From a bacterium (GTDB lineage Bacteria > Margulisbacteria > Marinamargulisbacteria > JAAEMD01), in contig JAAEMD010000081.1 of assembly GCA_024225875.1 (NCBI GenBank), forward strand, positions 1 to 13,172: a stretch of DNA of 13,172 nucleotides, read 5' to 3'. The stretch's first letter is position 1; every line of letters starts with the position of its first letter. The position numbers were made by a program, and so were the translations under genes. Shown one piece after another: positions 1-6,879 of this stretch. A model generated the notes under the pieces. The model had not been told where the DNA came from. It searched no databases and was given only the letters and a program-made list of their open reading frames with translations.

Positions 1-87
1 AAGATAAAAAAGAGGTGGAACAATAGTGGAACGCAGCTGCTTGAGATAGATTTAAGCTTTGGTTTTTGGTTTTTTACAGCAAGAAAA

Positions 88-110
88 TGGTGGCCCCTCC
101 CAGACTTGAA
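88..110 (-). other. tRNA 3'-end fragment, probable attachment (att) site
   Basis: Read on the minus strand this segment is a T-loop (TTCAAGT), the 3' half of a T-stem (CTGGG), a 7-nt acceptor half (AGGGGCC), discriminator A and CCA. The sequence on the 5' side (AACGG) does not pair with CTGGG and no D-arm, anticodon or 5' acceptor half follows, so only the 3' end of a tRNA is present. From memory, an acceptor of GGCCCCT/AGGGGCC with ACCA fits the minor tRNA-Ile(CAT) (ileX/ileY type) of gammaproteobacteria. Such fragments are left when an island integrates at a tRNA 3' end. Its polarity implies that the island lies to the right, with the intact tRNA beyond the right edge of the window, unless several islands are in tandem. 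Confidence 0.7.
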
Positions 111-211
111 CCGTTATGTGGTATTAAAAGACTTAAAACCAATACTGACTGTAGCTAGCAAACAGTTCTGATGCATTGATTTAAGAAAGATGAGCACGTG
201 TTTCTGAACTA

Positions 212-246
212 AAGTTAAGTATGCACCAAAAGTGCATACTTAACTT
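212..246 (-). terminator. perfect 15-bp inverted repeat, likely terminator of the kinase-TPR unit
   Basis: AAGTTAAGTATGCAC (212-226) and its exact reverse complement (232-246) are separated by a 5-nt loop. It lies about 42 nt beyond the TPR stop codon. On the minus strand the stem is followed by TAGTTCAG, so the T-tract of a classical Rho-independent terminator is weak. A terminator or 3'-end stabilising hairpin is the simplest reading. A recombinase or regulator site at the element end is the alternative. Confidence 0.5.
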
Positions 247-287
247 ATAACGTTTGTAATTACCAATTTAATTGCTCACTTCATTAA

Positions 288-1751
288 CTAGCAAACTTCT
301 AAGACATTATGTTTTTTGGCTAGTCTAATTGCGTCTAATTTCAATTGCTGCGCTTTATCTTTATCGTATCTCTCAACTTGCTTCGCATAAAAATGTTTAG
401 CTAAACAAAGAGAGCGGTATAAACCTTTTCGAGCTAGCATTTCTATAGACTCATCGTATTGCTTTTTACCTTCAACAATCATCCCGCTTTCCATGAAAGC
501 CATTCCTATGGTTGCTTTAAATGTTGCAGAACAATTAGTATCTTCAACGTCAACCCTTTTTGCTAAAAGCCTCAAATCAACATCAAGGTTTTTTGTTTGC
601 TTTAAAAGTAATTTAGCAACTATCAGGTTATTGAGCTCCCCAAATCTCATATGGGAATGAGGTATTCTCTTATCGGACAATTGAATAACGAAATTGGGGT
701 CGTCAAGTGCAGCAATACTTAAATAACCAGCGTCTACTATTGGGCCTGCGCTATACGGCTGAAATTGATGCATATCAATAAGTTTGCCTCTGCATTCTTC
801 AAATTTTTTCTTTTGATATAAATCATTAACCCCCCCCTCTATTGATTCTGAAGGATGAGGCATATTTTTAAAAGTTATGTTATGTTTATGGTGTAACCAG
901 TGAACGTGAGAGATAACGTTTTCAGAAGGATCTGTCAGTGCTACTTGAATATGCTTTTTCGCTTTTTTGATAGAACCGTTATTAAACTCTATTGTTCCTA
1001 CACAAGCTGCTAATTCAGAAACCATCGCATTATCACCACCCCAATTATCTATCAACGATACAGCTTTTTTAATGCTTGGGTTTCGAATTTCAAATGCGCT
1101 AGATATCGCCGTATACGCACTCATTATTAATGGATTAGAATTCAAATTTGGTCGATTTTTCAAATACCACGATGCCTGCTCAGGGTCTCCAATATGAACG
1201 AGAAACCTAGCGTAAGACCTTGCTATAAAGGCATGGTTAGGATCAATATTTTTCGCAACATCAACAGAATGCATTGCTTTATTCATTTCGCCTAATATAG
1301 AGTAATAAAAGCCTAAATCCATCCAACTTAAAGAATCCCTCGGGTTAAAATGAACGAGTTTCTTAAGCTTTTGAATAATTAACCTAACCTTGCCTGCATC
1401 TGTAGAGTATGAATTATAATTATCCAACATTCTCAGTTCAGGACAAACGAGATGCTTAACTGAATTAGGTAAAGTTTCATAGTTATCAAGTAAAATTCTG
1501 TTAATTTCTAGATATAATGGGTGATTTCTTTCATCAGCTTGAATAAACCTAACAAAAACATCTATAGCATTCGGTATACTGCGCTCTGCTTTCCAGAGTT
1601 CAACGGATTTCTTAAACCAGAAATCTTCTTCAAAAAGTCCTTCATTGCGAACAATATTTTTTGTAGGGTAATTAAATCTAAAAAGTTTTCTCGACGTATG
1701 CCAGCGAGGGATGAGCTGTCTATTGTCCATCATCAATATGTTATGAGCCAT
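288..1751 (-). CDS. TPR-like repeat protein paired with the upstream Ser/Thr kinase
   Basis: An all-helical protein of 487 residues with no signal peptide or membrane segment. One region clearly resembles a tetratricopeptide repeat (around residues 140-190; SWMDLGFYYSILGEMNKAM, then HAFIARSYARFLVHIGDPEQA), and further degenerate helical pairs follow to the C-terminus. I chose the ATG at 1751 rather than the one at 1790: the later start lies one base after the kinase stop codon (TGATATG) and has AAGGGGA about 9 nt upstream, whereas the earlier one overlaps the kinase by 38 nt. TPR proteins are scaffolds or sensors, so this one probably binds the kinase or its target; that is inference. Codons 305-307 contain a run of eight G (830-837), so slippage would remove about the last 180 residues. 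I cannot assign a named family. Confidence 0.85.
   Translation of the reverse strand: MAHNILMMDNRQLIPRWHTSRKLFRFNYPTKNIVRNEGLFEEDFWFKKSVELWKAERSIPNAIDVFVRFIQADERNHPLYLEINRILLDNYETLPNSVKHLVCPELRMLDNYNSYSTDAGKVRLIIQKLKKLVHFNPRDSLSWMDLGFYYSILGEMNKAMHSVDVAKNIDPNHAFIARSYARFLVHIGDPEQASWYLKNRPNLNSNPLIMSAYTAISSAFEIRNPSIKKAVSLIDNWGGDNAMVSELAACVGTIEFNNGSIKKAKKHIQVALTDPSENVISHVHWLHHKHNITFKNMPHPSESIEGGVNDLYQKKKFEECRGKLIDMHQFQPYSAGPIVDAGYLSIAALDDPNFVIQLSDKRIPHSHMRFGELNNLIVAKLLLKQTKNLDVDLRLLAKRVDVEDTNCSATFKATIGMAFMESGMIVEGKKQYDESIEMLARKGLYRSLCLAKHFYAKQVERYDKDKAQQLKLDAIRLAKKHNVLEVC
830..837 (-). repeat. G8 homopolymer inside the TPR gene, candidate phase-variation tract
   Basis: Eight consecutive G on the coding strand encode part of Glu-Gly-Gly-Val as GAG GGG GGG GTT. 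In an AT-rich gene two adjacent GGG codons are an unusual choice. Gain or loss of one G would shift the frame and truncate the protein. Confidence 0.5.
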
Positions 1752-1752
1752 A

Positions 1753-2781
1753 TCACTGGATCCCCTTAATTTGACACTTTCTAAGTACACCTGCCATTTT
1801 GCTAATATACTTTTCCATTGAAAGCCTCATCACTTTATGTGCATATTTCCCATTCCCTCTTATAAGGTGATCTGGGTAACATAACTCGTTCACCATTTCA
1901 GCTAAATCAGAAGCTATTTCTTTTCCAAACAAAGTCGCACAATCTTCTCTAAACCTATTTATAATGGTCGCAAATGCTGATTTTATAAAAGGTAATGCCT
2001 CTTCATATGTTGCACGATCTATATGTGGCATCAAAAGTCTAGACTCTTCGATCAACACAGGGGTAATTTGAGCCTTTGAAATGACGTGATATATCAGACT
2101 TCCAAACATATGAACATCAGATAATCTCCGATCAATAAAATCTGTGATAGGTATTCTGTAATGCACCTCTATTGGTGCGTAAGATCTATCTCCAGTAAAG
2201 CTTAATGCCGAAAAAGGTGACTCGCCTTTAGCATCTGTTACTCTTCCCAGATCTGATATTTTTGACTGCTCATTTTCAAAACATAAAACATTAGAAGGTT
2301 TTATATCTTGGTGGGCAATTCCGATCTGATGCAATTGCTTTATTCCTACAGCAACATGATGAAGAGACTTAAAAACATTTTTCCATGACTCTATATCACT
2401 ATTAATGAATTGAGACCTAAGATCTCCTTCTGCAAGCTCAAAAATAATATAAAAAACTCGATTTAGCGGAGGAAAGGAAACTGGACTGGATATTTCTCCA
2501 CTATCCAATGGAGTAACGACACGAGTTAATTTCCTGTCCTTACAGTGGTCTAAAATATTTTGCTCAAACAAATACTCGGAGATAGTTTTATTCATCTCTG
2601 TAAGTGATTTTGAGGCTACCTTAGATAAATCCATTGCTTTTAGAAAACCAATTTTTCCTTCTGGCGAAATAGCTGTATACCGGGTACAAAAATTACCACC
2701 AGTACCGGATGTAGTATTTATCATTTTACCTATTTTCCAACCAGAAGTAGTAACTAGACCCTCAAGTGCTTTTGATGGCAT
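1753..2781 (-). CDS. Hanks-type serine/threonine protein kinase
   Basis: A 342-residue soluble kinase, probably cytoplasmic, transferring phosphate from ATP to Ser/Thr of an unknown substrate. Visible elements in order: an atypical glycine-rich loop (about residues 21-31, GTGGNF), the ATP-anchoring lysine in GFLKAM (K48), a candidate alpha-C glutamate (E69), catalytic loop HQDIKPSN (D159, K161, N164), metal-binding DLG (D177) in place of DFG, activation segment TGDRSYAPIE (APE variant) and the alpha-F aspartate in SDVHMFG (D222). All catalytic residues are present, so it should be active. HRD is replaced by HQD, and losing that Arg suggests activity not controlled by classical activation-loop phosphorylation. 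A helical region follows the kinase core (residues 240-342) with no transmembrane segment. The start has GGGAG about 10 nt upstream. The stop is one base from the preferred TPR start, so the two genes are coupled. Stand-alone kinases occur in several anti-phage systems, but this pair matches none I can name. Confidence 0.9.
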   Translation of the reverse strand: MPSKALEGLVTTSGWKIGKMINTTSGTGGNFCTRYTAISPEGKIGFLKAMDLSKVASKSLTEMNKTISEYLFEQNILDHCKDRKLTRVVTPLDSGEISSPVSFPPLNRVFYIIFELAEGDLRSQFINSDIESWKNVFKSLHHVAVGIKQLHQIGIAHQDIKPSNVLCFENEQSKISDLGRVTDAKGESPFSALSFTGDRSYAPIEVHYRIPITDFIDRRLSDVHMFGSLIYHVISKAQITPVLIEESRLLMPHIDRATYEEALPFIKSAFATIINRFREDCATLFGKEIASDLAEMVNELCYPDHLIRGNGKYAHKVMRLSMEKYISKMAGVLRKCQIKGIQ

Positions 2782-2814
2782 CTTTAAATCTTCTCCCTGT
2801 TATATGCACTGATA

Positions 2815-2832
2815 CATGTGAAGCTTCACATG
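2815..2832. promoter_or_regulatory. 18-bp perfect palindrome ahead of the kinase, probable operator
   Basis: CATGTGAAGCTTCACATG is perfectly symmetrical with no spacer and ends 34 nt before the kinase start codon. Position and symmetry fit a binding site for a dimeric repressor in the 5' leader or promoter of the kinase-TPR unit. A second, shorter symmetry (AAGTAA at 2853-2858, TTACTT at 2864-2869) lies just upstream on the coding strand. The antitoxin-like protein encoded immediately upstream is an obvious candidate ligand, but this is inference. Confidence 0.5.
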
Positions 2833-3070
2833 ATGTTTTATTTTCTTCTTTCAAGTAAATAAATTACTTAACAATAGATTTATAAAATATCTGAACACAC
2901 TTTGCTTATGAAATCGATACATTAATTTTAATAGATTAGCTATCAAACACTATGAACAATTATATTTTTACAATAAGTTGTAATGAAAATATAGAATTGA
3001 CAAAAGGTTACATCAAGGAAAGAGTAGGTCTAATATGAAAGGTTACTGCTTTTGAGAAGATAAAATTCGT

Positions 3071-3517
3071 TTATGCTGTAAAGCCATAACGCAGCTTAGT
3101 AATAACACTTTTTATCAATTCACGACCACGAATTGTATGAATAACTGAATATGGTTTATGGCTATTAAATTGAATATGAGGTGTATTCAACCATTGATTC
3201 CAAATATCTATGCTATCAAAGTATGAAGTCCCGAAAGCACATAATTTCGCAATTTCCATTAAATTTTCACTTACTTGTTTATCTAATCTATGCTCCATAT
3301 TAAGTCTTAATTTTCTCTCTTTTGTACCTATAGCCTCAGCAAAAGCTCTTATCTCCCAACCAATAATGTTGACGAAAGCATTCAGAGCATTCGGAGTGAC
3401 TCCTAGTTCTACGAAAGCAATTTCAGCAAAGGGATCTGAATTAGCTGTTAATTTACCATCCGAGATTACAGTAATGAAATCTGGTATATTTTCGCAACGA
3501 GAATTAACATTCTTCAT
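3071..3517 (-). CDS. solitary Xre/MbcA/ParS-type antitoxin-like protein
   Basis: A 148-residue protein whose layout matches antitoxins of RES-Xre/ParS-ParT modules. Residues 40-100 look like the Xre-MbcA-ParS helix-turn-helix region (NALNAFVNIIGWEIRAFAEAIG, then SENLMEIAKLCAFG). The C-terminal 45 residues look like the toxin-binding domain formerly called DUF2384: IWNQWLNTPHIQFNSHKPYS, then a segment pairing TIRG with a final ITKLRYG. In this family the antitoxin binds the RES-domain toxin and represses its own promoter. No RES toxin ORF exists on either side: a helicase lies upstream and a 289-nt gap then a kinase downstream. It may be an orphan antitoxin, an anti-toxin shield or a repressor recruited by the cargo. 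The start has AAAGG about 8 nt upstream and is 56 nt after the helicase stop, so it could be the last gene of that transcript or have its own promoter. Confidence 0.75.
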   Translation of the reverse strand: MKNVNSRCENIPDFITVISDGKLTANSDPFAEIAFVELGVTPNALNAFVNIIGWEIRAFAEAIGTKERKLRLNMEHRLDKQVSENLMEIAKLCAFGTSYFDSIDIWNQWLNTPHIQFNSHKPYSVIHTIRGRELIKSVITKLRYGFTA

Positions 3518-3573
3518 TTATTTTACCTTTACCAATAAATTATCATTAATGAATATGCGACATATCGAAAATA

Positions 3574-5739
3574 TTAATCAATATTAAACCCATGAATGAT
3601 CGTTTCTGAACGAGGTAATTTCTTAATTGCTCTTTTGAAAACCTCATACTCACCAACAAAAATTGCACGTTTCTTGCTTCGAGTTAGCGCAGTATAAATC
3701 ATACTACGCTCCAGAAGCTTAGACTCTTTAACACAACAAATAATAGTATTGTCATACTCTGAACCTTGAGATTTATGAATAGTTATTGCATACGCCAAAT
3801 TAATCCCTAACTCGAAGCATTGATCTTTAGACAACGTATAAACTCTATTATTAAACTCTGCAATAATATTTTCTGTATTTTCATGAAATTCAACACCAAT
3901 GATACTTCCTGTCATTCCATTAAATAGCTCTAATTCGTAATTATTGGAAGTAACAATTATGGGATCATTTTCTTTAAGAATACTACTACCTAGTTTGATG
4001 CTTTGATCTTCATCACCTTGATTGCACACGAACTGCATCGACTGATTTATAGCTTTGGTGTTATCAATCATCGAATGAGAAGCATGAGGGCTGATAACTT
4101 GACCAATATGAGTTTTAGAAATTTCAATTATTTTCTTTATAAGATCTTTTTGATTCGGCTCGCATGGAACAAAAAATACTCCTTCGTCTTCTTTGTTCCA
4201 TTTCGGAATATTACTGATAACTCCATTGCGAATTGACATTGACAATTGATGTATTGGGCTACCTTGGGTTTGTCGGTGAACTTCCGTTAAGTTTGAAGTT
4301 GGCAATCGGCCTACACAAACGTGAAAGAATAAACCGAATCCAACAGGGCTTAATTGACCTGTATCACCTACTAACAGTAAAGAAAAATTGGTGTTTTCTA
4401 AATGTCTTAAAAGTCTACTGGCTAGTGAAATATCAACCATGCTAGCTTCATCAATTATAATGATCGGCTTATGCATTTGCAGAGTTGTATTAGCATTGGC
4501 TAATTGTTTGATGAAGCCATGAATTGTAAAAGTTATATCATCACGTCCAGTTGCTTCTCTAGCTCGCTCTTTGGCTTTGCCTGCTAGAGCAAGAATATAA
4601 ACGTTTCGAGAAAATCGTTCAGCAATATCAACAACAGCTTTCAGTACAGTAGTTTTACCAGTGCCACCATAACCAGTGATAACAGATATCCGGCTAGTTA
4701 ATGACATTTTCACTGCTGATTTCTGTTCATTTGTCAGCGGATAACCAACATCTCTGTGATTTTGAACACTGTAGAGTTCAATTGCACTCACAAGTTCTTT
4801 TACTTTTACTCGTGTTATCAACCTTTGCTTTTTAAGATTACTGATTTGTTCTTCTAACAGGGCTTCAATATATCCAACACCTGCTGTTTGAAAGTACTTT
4901 TCTTTATCTTTTGTAAAGAAGCAAACGGCACGGACTTTACATGCTTCATCAATCGCATTTTTACTATTTCCTATGCCTATCAGACTAGATACGTTTGATT
5001 GGAGATGATGCTCTGACATAGCTGTATCGCCATTCATCAAGTGCTGATATAAAACATACTCAACAGCCCCAACTTTTCGCTCTATTGATTCATTGGAGAA
5101 TCCAAGTTGCAGCGCAGTTTTATCAATTGCATTCCAGAAGTTTTTTGTAATTGAACCGAAGGCTAATAAACCATAAGGGTTACTCTGAATGCGCTCTAAA
5201 GAATTGTATTTGCAGACTTTAATTATTTTCTTCGCAAGAGAAGGATCTAAATGATTTTCCATGAGGAAGTGTGCAAGTTTCATTTCTTCATGCAAGGGAT
5301 TCCATTTAGAGCAAAGAGCTTTGGCTATAGGCAGGGCTATAGTGTTTGCAATAACGGAGTAATCACCCGCATCCAATAAGCGAACTAACTGACTGGAGCC
5401 TATTTTTTCTATTAATTGTTTTACTTTTTTAGGGCCTAAGTGAATACCTCTGAAATTAGGATGTTTGATTAAAAGGCTACTTAAGTAATTATCTGCTGGA
5501 AGTGGAACTATTATGCATTCGCTGACAATGACATTCTTTCCATACTTTTCTGTGCGAATTATTTCACCTTTTATGGACCAAAATTCTCCTGACTCTGGAG
5601 TTCTAGTCAGTATTTTGTAATTTGCGCGAAACTTGAGTGGATATTTTCGTCCCAATACTGTTCCTGTAAAAATTGCACCACCAAAACTTCCTGCATAGAC
5701 ACTTCCGATTTGAACTGTTTCATTAAAGGAGCCTCTCAT
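3574..5739 (-). CDS. RecD2-like superfamily 1 DNA helicase
   Basis: A 721-residue SF1B helicase, predicted to unwind DNA 5'-3' using ATP. Motifs in order: Q-like LTNEQKSAV (about 335-343), Walker A GYGGTGKTT (356-364), Walker B IIIIDEAS (426-433), motif III VGDTGQLSPVG (457-467), VHRQ (487-490), then TIHKSQGSE (653-661) and YTALTRSKK (682-690) of the C-terminal RecA fold. The N-terminal 300 residues include a RecD2-style helix-hairpin-helix stretch around 188-245 (NPYGLLAF to LQLGF). The length fits RecD2-type proteins and there are no RecB or RecC partners nearby, so it is not RecBCD RecD. Its ATG overlaps the previous stop by 4 nt (ATGA), placing it in the recombinase operon. A role in processing DNA during excision or integration, or in replicating an excised circle, is inferred from that coupling only. 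Confidence 0.9.
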   Translation of the reverse strand: MRGSFNETVQIGSVYAGSFGGAIFTGTVLGRKYPLKFRANYKILTRTPESGEFWSIKGEIIRTEKYGKNVIVSECIIVPLPADNYLSSLLIKHPNFRGIHLGPKKVKQLIEKIGSSQLVRLLDAGDYSVIANTIALPIAKALCSKWNPLHEEMKLAHFLMENHLDPSLAKKIIKVCKYNSLERIQSNPYGLLAFGSITKNFWNAIDKTALQLGFSNESIERKVGAVEYVLYQHLMNGDTAMSEHHLQSNVSSLIGIGNSKNAIDEACKVRAVCFFTKDKEKYFQTAGVGYIEALLEEQISNLKKQRLITRVKVKELVSAIELYSVQNHRDVGYPLTNEQKSAVKMSLTSRISVITGYGGTGKTTVLKAVVDIAERFSRNVYILALAGKAKERAREATGRDDITFTIHGFIKQLANANTTLQMHKPIIIIDEASMVDISLASRLLRHLENTNFSLLLVGDTGQLSPVGFGLFFHVCVGRLPTSNLTEVHRQTQGSPIHQLSMSIRNGVISNIPKWNKEDEGVFFVPCEPNQKDLIKKIIEISKTHIGQVISPHASHSMIDNTKAINQSMQFVCNQGDEDQSIKLGSSILKENDPIIVTSNNYELELFNGMTGSIIGVEFHENTENIIAEFNNRVYTLSKDQCFELGINLAYAITIHKSQGSEYDNTIICCVKESKLLERSMIYTALTRSKKRAIFVGEYEVFKRAIKKLPRSETIIHGFNID

Positions 5740-6200
5740 GAAAATGCTCTTCTGCCTGTTTCGAGCAGGTGTTGAAATTTATACTCACTTTCTTCTTTGC
5801 GATTTATTAATAAGGTGATTTCCTTTTGCGCTAATGCTAGCTCTTTTCTTAGCTGCTCAATTTCGGCAGTGGTTCTTTCTAATTCTTTTTCCAATTTTGA
5901 TGTATTTTGAGTTAGCTTCTTAGCTTGAACCTCAAGCTTAGATTCTGTTTCTTTTGTAGGAGAAACCTCCGTCCCAATCCTTTCCAAATCTGATTGAAAT
6001 TGTCGCCCCATTAAAGATTCTTTATTTTGAATCACTCCTCTCTTAAAACCGCACTCTTTGGCAATAAGAGAAATATTAGCGTCACCAAACTGATTAACTG
6101 GAAATTTAGTGTTTGTTGCCAAAAGATTTGCTACATATGCCGCATAATTATCTCTATTTATTTTAGCCTTTACGTTAGGAGATAGTCTTTCCTTATTCAT
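5736..6200 (-). CDS. small HTH-like plus coiled-coil accessory protein of the recombination operon
   Basis: A 154-residue charged protein. Residues 40-60 (ISLIAKECGFKRGVIQNKE) resemble a helix-turn-helix, and residues 80-145 form a long Lys/Glu/Leu coiled coil (KKLTQNTSKLEKELERTTAE onward). This layout recalls the small third protein of Tn554-type transposons (TnpC, DUF6262-like), which assists two tyrosine recombinases; the resemblance is architectural, not a verified homology. Its ATG overlaps the previous stop by 8 nt (ATGAATAA) with AGGGG upstream, and its own end overlaps the helicase start by 4 nt. It is not one of the three GMT proteins as I remember them, so it may be an optional accessory factor of this subgroup. 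Confidence 0.8.
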   Translation of the reverse strand: MNKERLSPNVKAKINRDNYAAYVANLLATNTKFPVNQFGDANISLIAKECGFKRGVIQNKESLMGRQFQSDLERIGTEVSPTKETESKLEVQAKKLTQNTSKLEKELERTTAEIEQLRKELALAQKEITLLINRKEESEYKFQHLLETGRRAFS

Positions 6201-6879
6201 TGCTATACCCCTTGAATACTTGTGAGTCTTTAATTTTAGTTTTTTTTAAAAGTTTGGAATCAACAACTGTTCGATCTCTTCCTTGGTGTATAACATTAGC
6301 TATCCCCTCGTTTTCTAAAATTAGTAATCCTTCGGTAGCTTCAATGATAAACATTATAACTTTATGACAAGCATCAAGGGCTTCCGTGTGGTTATAATTA
6401 TTATCTTCGAATATAGCTGAGTTTCCCTTATTTTTTGTCGAAGCAACAAGGTTTTGGCTATCAGTATTTAAATTTAGATCAATAAATTTATTAAGAGCTT
6501 TAATTTCATTTCGAAGATTTAATAACTCAAGCTGCTCAGTTAAAAGCTGAACATTCTGTGAAGTTAAATCACGTTTTTCTGAGTTAACAAAATAGCTATC
6601 AAGTAAATATCGATACTTTCCATTTTTTCTCAGCAGAGTAGTTCGATCTATTTTCCCTTCACCTTTTTTTGGCGTAGATGCTGCCTGACCTTCTTCAATA
6701 TCAATCATAGAATTAAAGGTTGCTACAGTGTAGTTTGCCAAAGCACTTACGTTATCAAAAACAATATGTGAGCTTTTTAAAGTGCTTAATATATTCTTAA
6801 GCTTACTTATTCGATTTTGCACTCTAATATCAACAGATGTCTTGAATCTATTAGTCCCCTTATTTGCCCCACTAGCCAT
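6193..6879 (-). CDS. gmtX: GmtX-like gamma-mobile-trio protein
   Basis: A 228-residue protein with no enzymatic motif that I can see. It has a basic N-terminus (KGTNRFKTSVDIRVQNRISK), a helical region, a segment TTLLRKNGKYRYLLDSYF (about 80-97) of the kind found beside coiled coils in transposition helper proteins, then a Leu/Glu-rich helix (about 105-135) and a mixed C-terminal domain. The name rests on its place directly after two large tyrosine recombinases and on its size, matching the trio as I remember it. Its ATG overlaps the stop of the 1089-residue integrase gene by 8 nt (ATGGCTAG), and its last 8 nt overlap the next start, so it is translated in concert with both neighbours. Probable DNA-binding or recombination-directionality role, inferred only. 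Confidence 0.65.
   Translation of the reverse strand: MASGANKGTNRFKTSVDIRVQNRISKLKNILSTLKSSHIVFDNVSALANYTVATFNSMIDIEEGQAASTPKKGEGKIDRTTLLRKNGKYRYLLDSYFVNSEKRDLTSQNVQLLTEQLELLNLRNEIKALNKFIDLNLNTDSQNLVASTKNKGNSAIFEDNNYNHTEALDACHKVIMFIIEATEGLLILENEGIANVIHQGRDRTVVDSKLLKKTKIKDSQVFKGYSNE

Noticed and set aside
1..171. Open frame on the plus strand from the left edge, ending at TGA 169-171
   Set aside because: It reads straight through the tRNA-derived fragment and unrelated flank, with low-complexity Trp/Phe content. No integrase motif is visible, so it is best regarded as chance.
212..246. Integron attC/VCR-type site
   Set aside because: No R-box or L-box core (GTTRRRY and complement) and no bulged arms. 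It is a simple perfect hairpin.
155..296. CTAGCAAAC repeated at 155-163 and 288-296
   Set aside because: Only 9 nt, and the second copy spans the TPR stop codon. No symmetric arrangement with an element end makes it more than a probable coincidence.
1752..1790. Longer TPR protein starting at the ATG at 1790
   Set aside because: It would overlap the kinase by 38 nt with no good ribosome-binding site, whereas the ATG at 1751 has AAGGGGA and directly follows the kinase stop.
3003..3046. AAAGGTTAC direct repeats (3003-3011, 3038-3046) as iterons
   Set aside because: Only two copies, with no replication initiator gene or further repeats nearby.
3210..4445. Several plus-strand open frames of 70-125 codons
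   Set aside because: They lie antisense to the antitoxin-like and helicase genes, whose protein motifs are unambiguous, and encode no recognisable domain.
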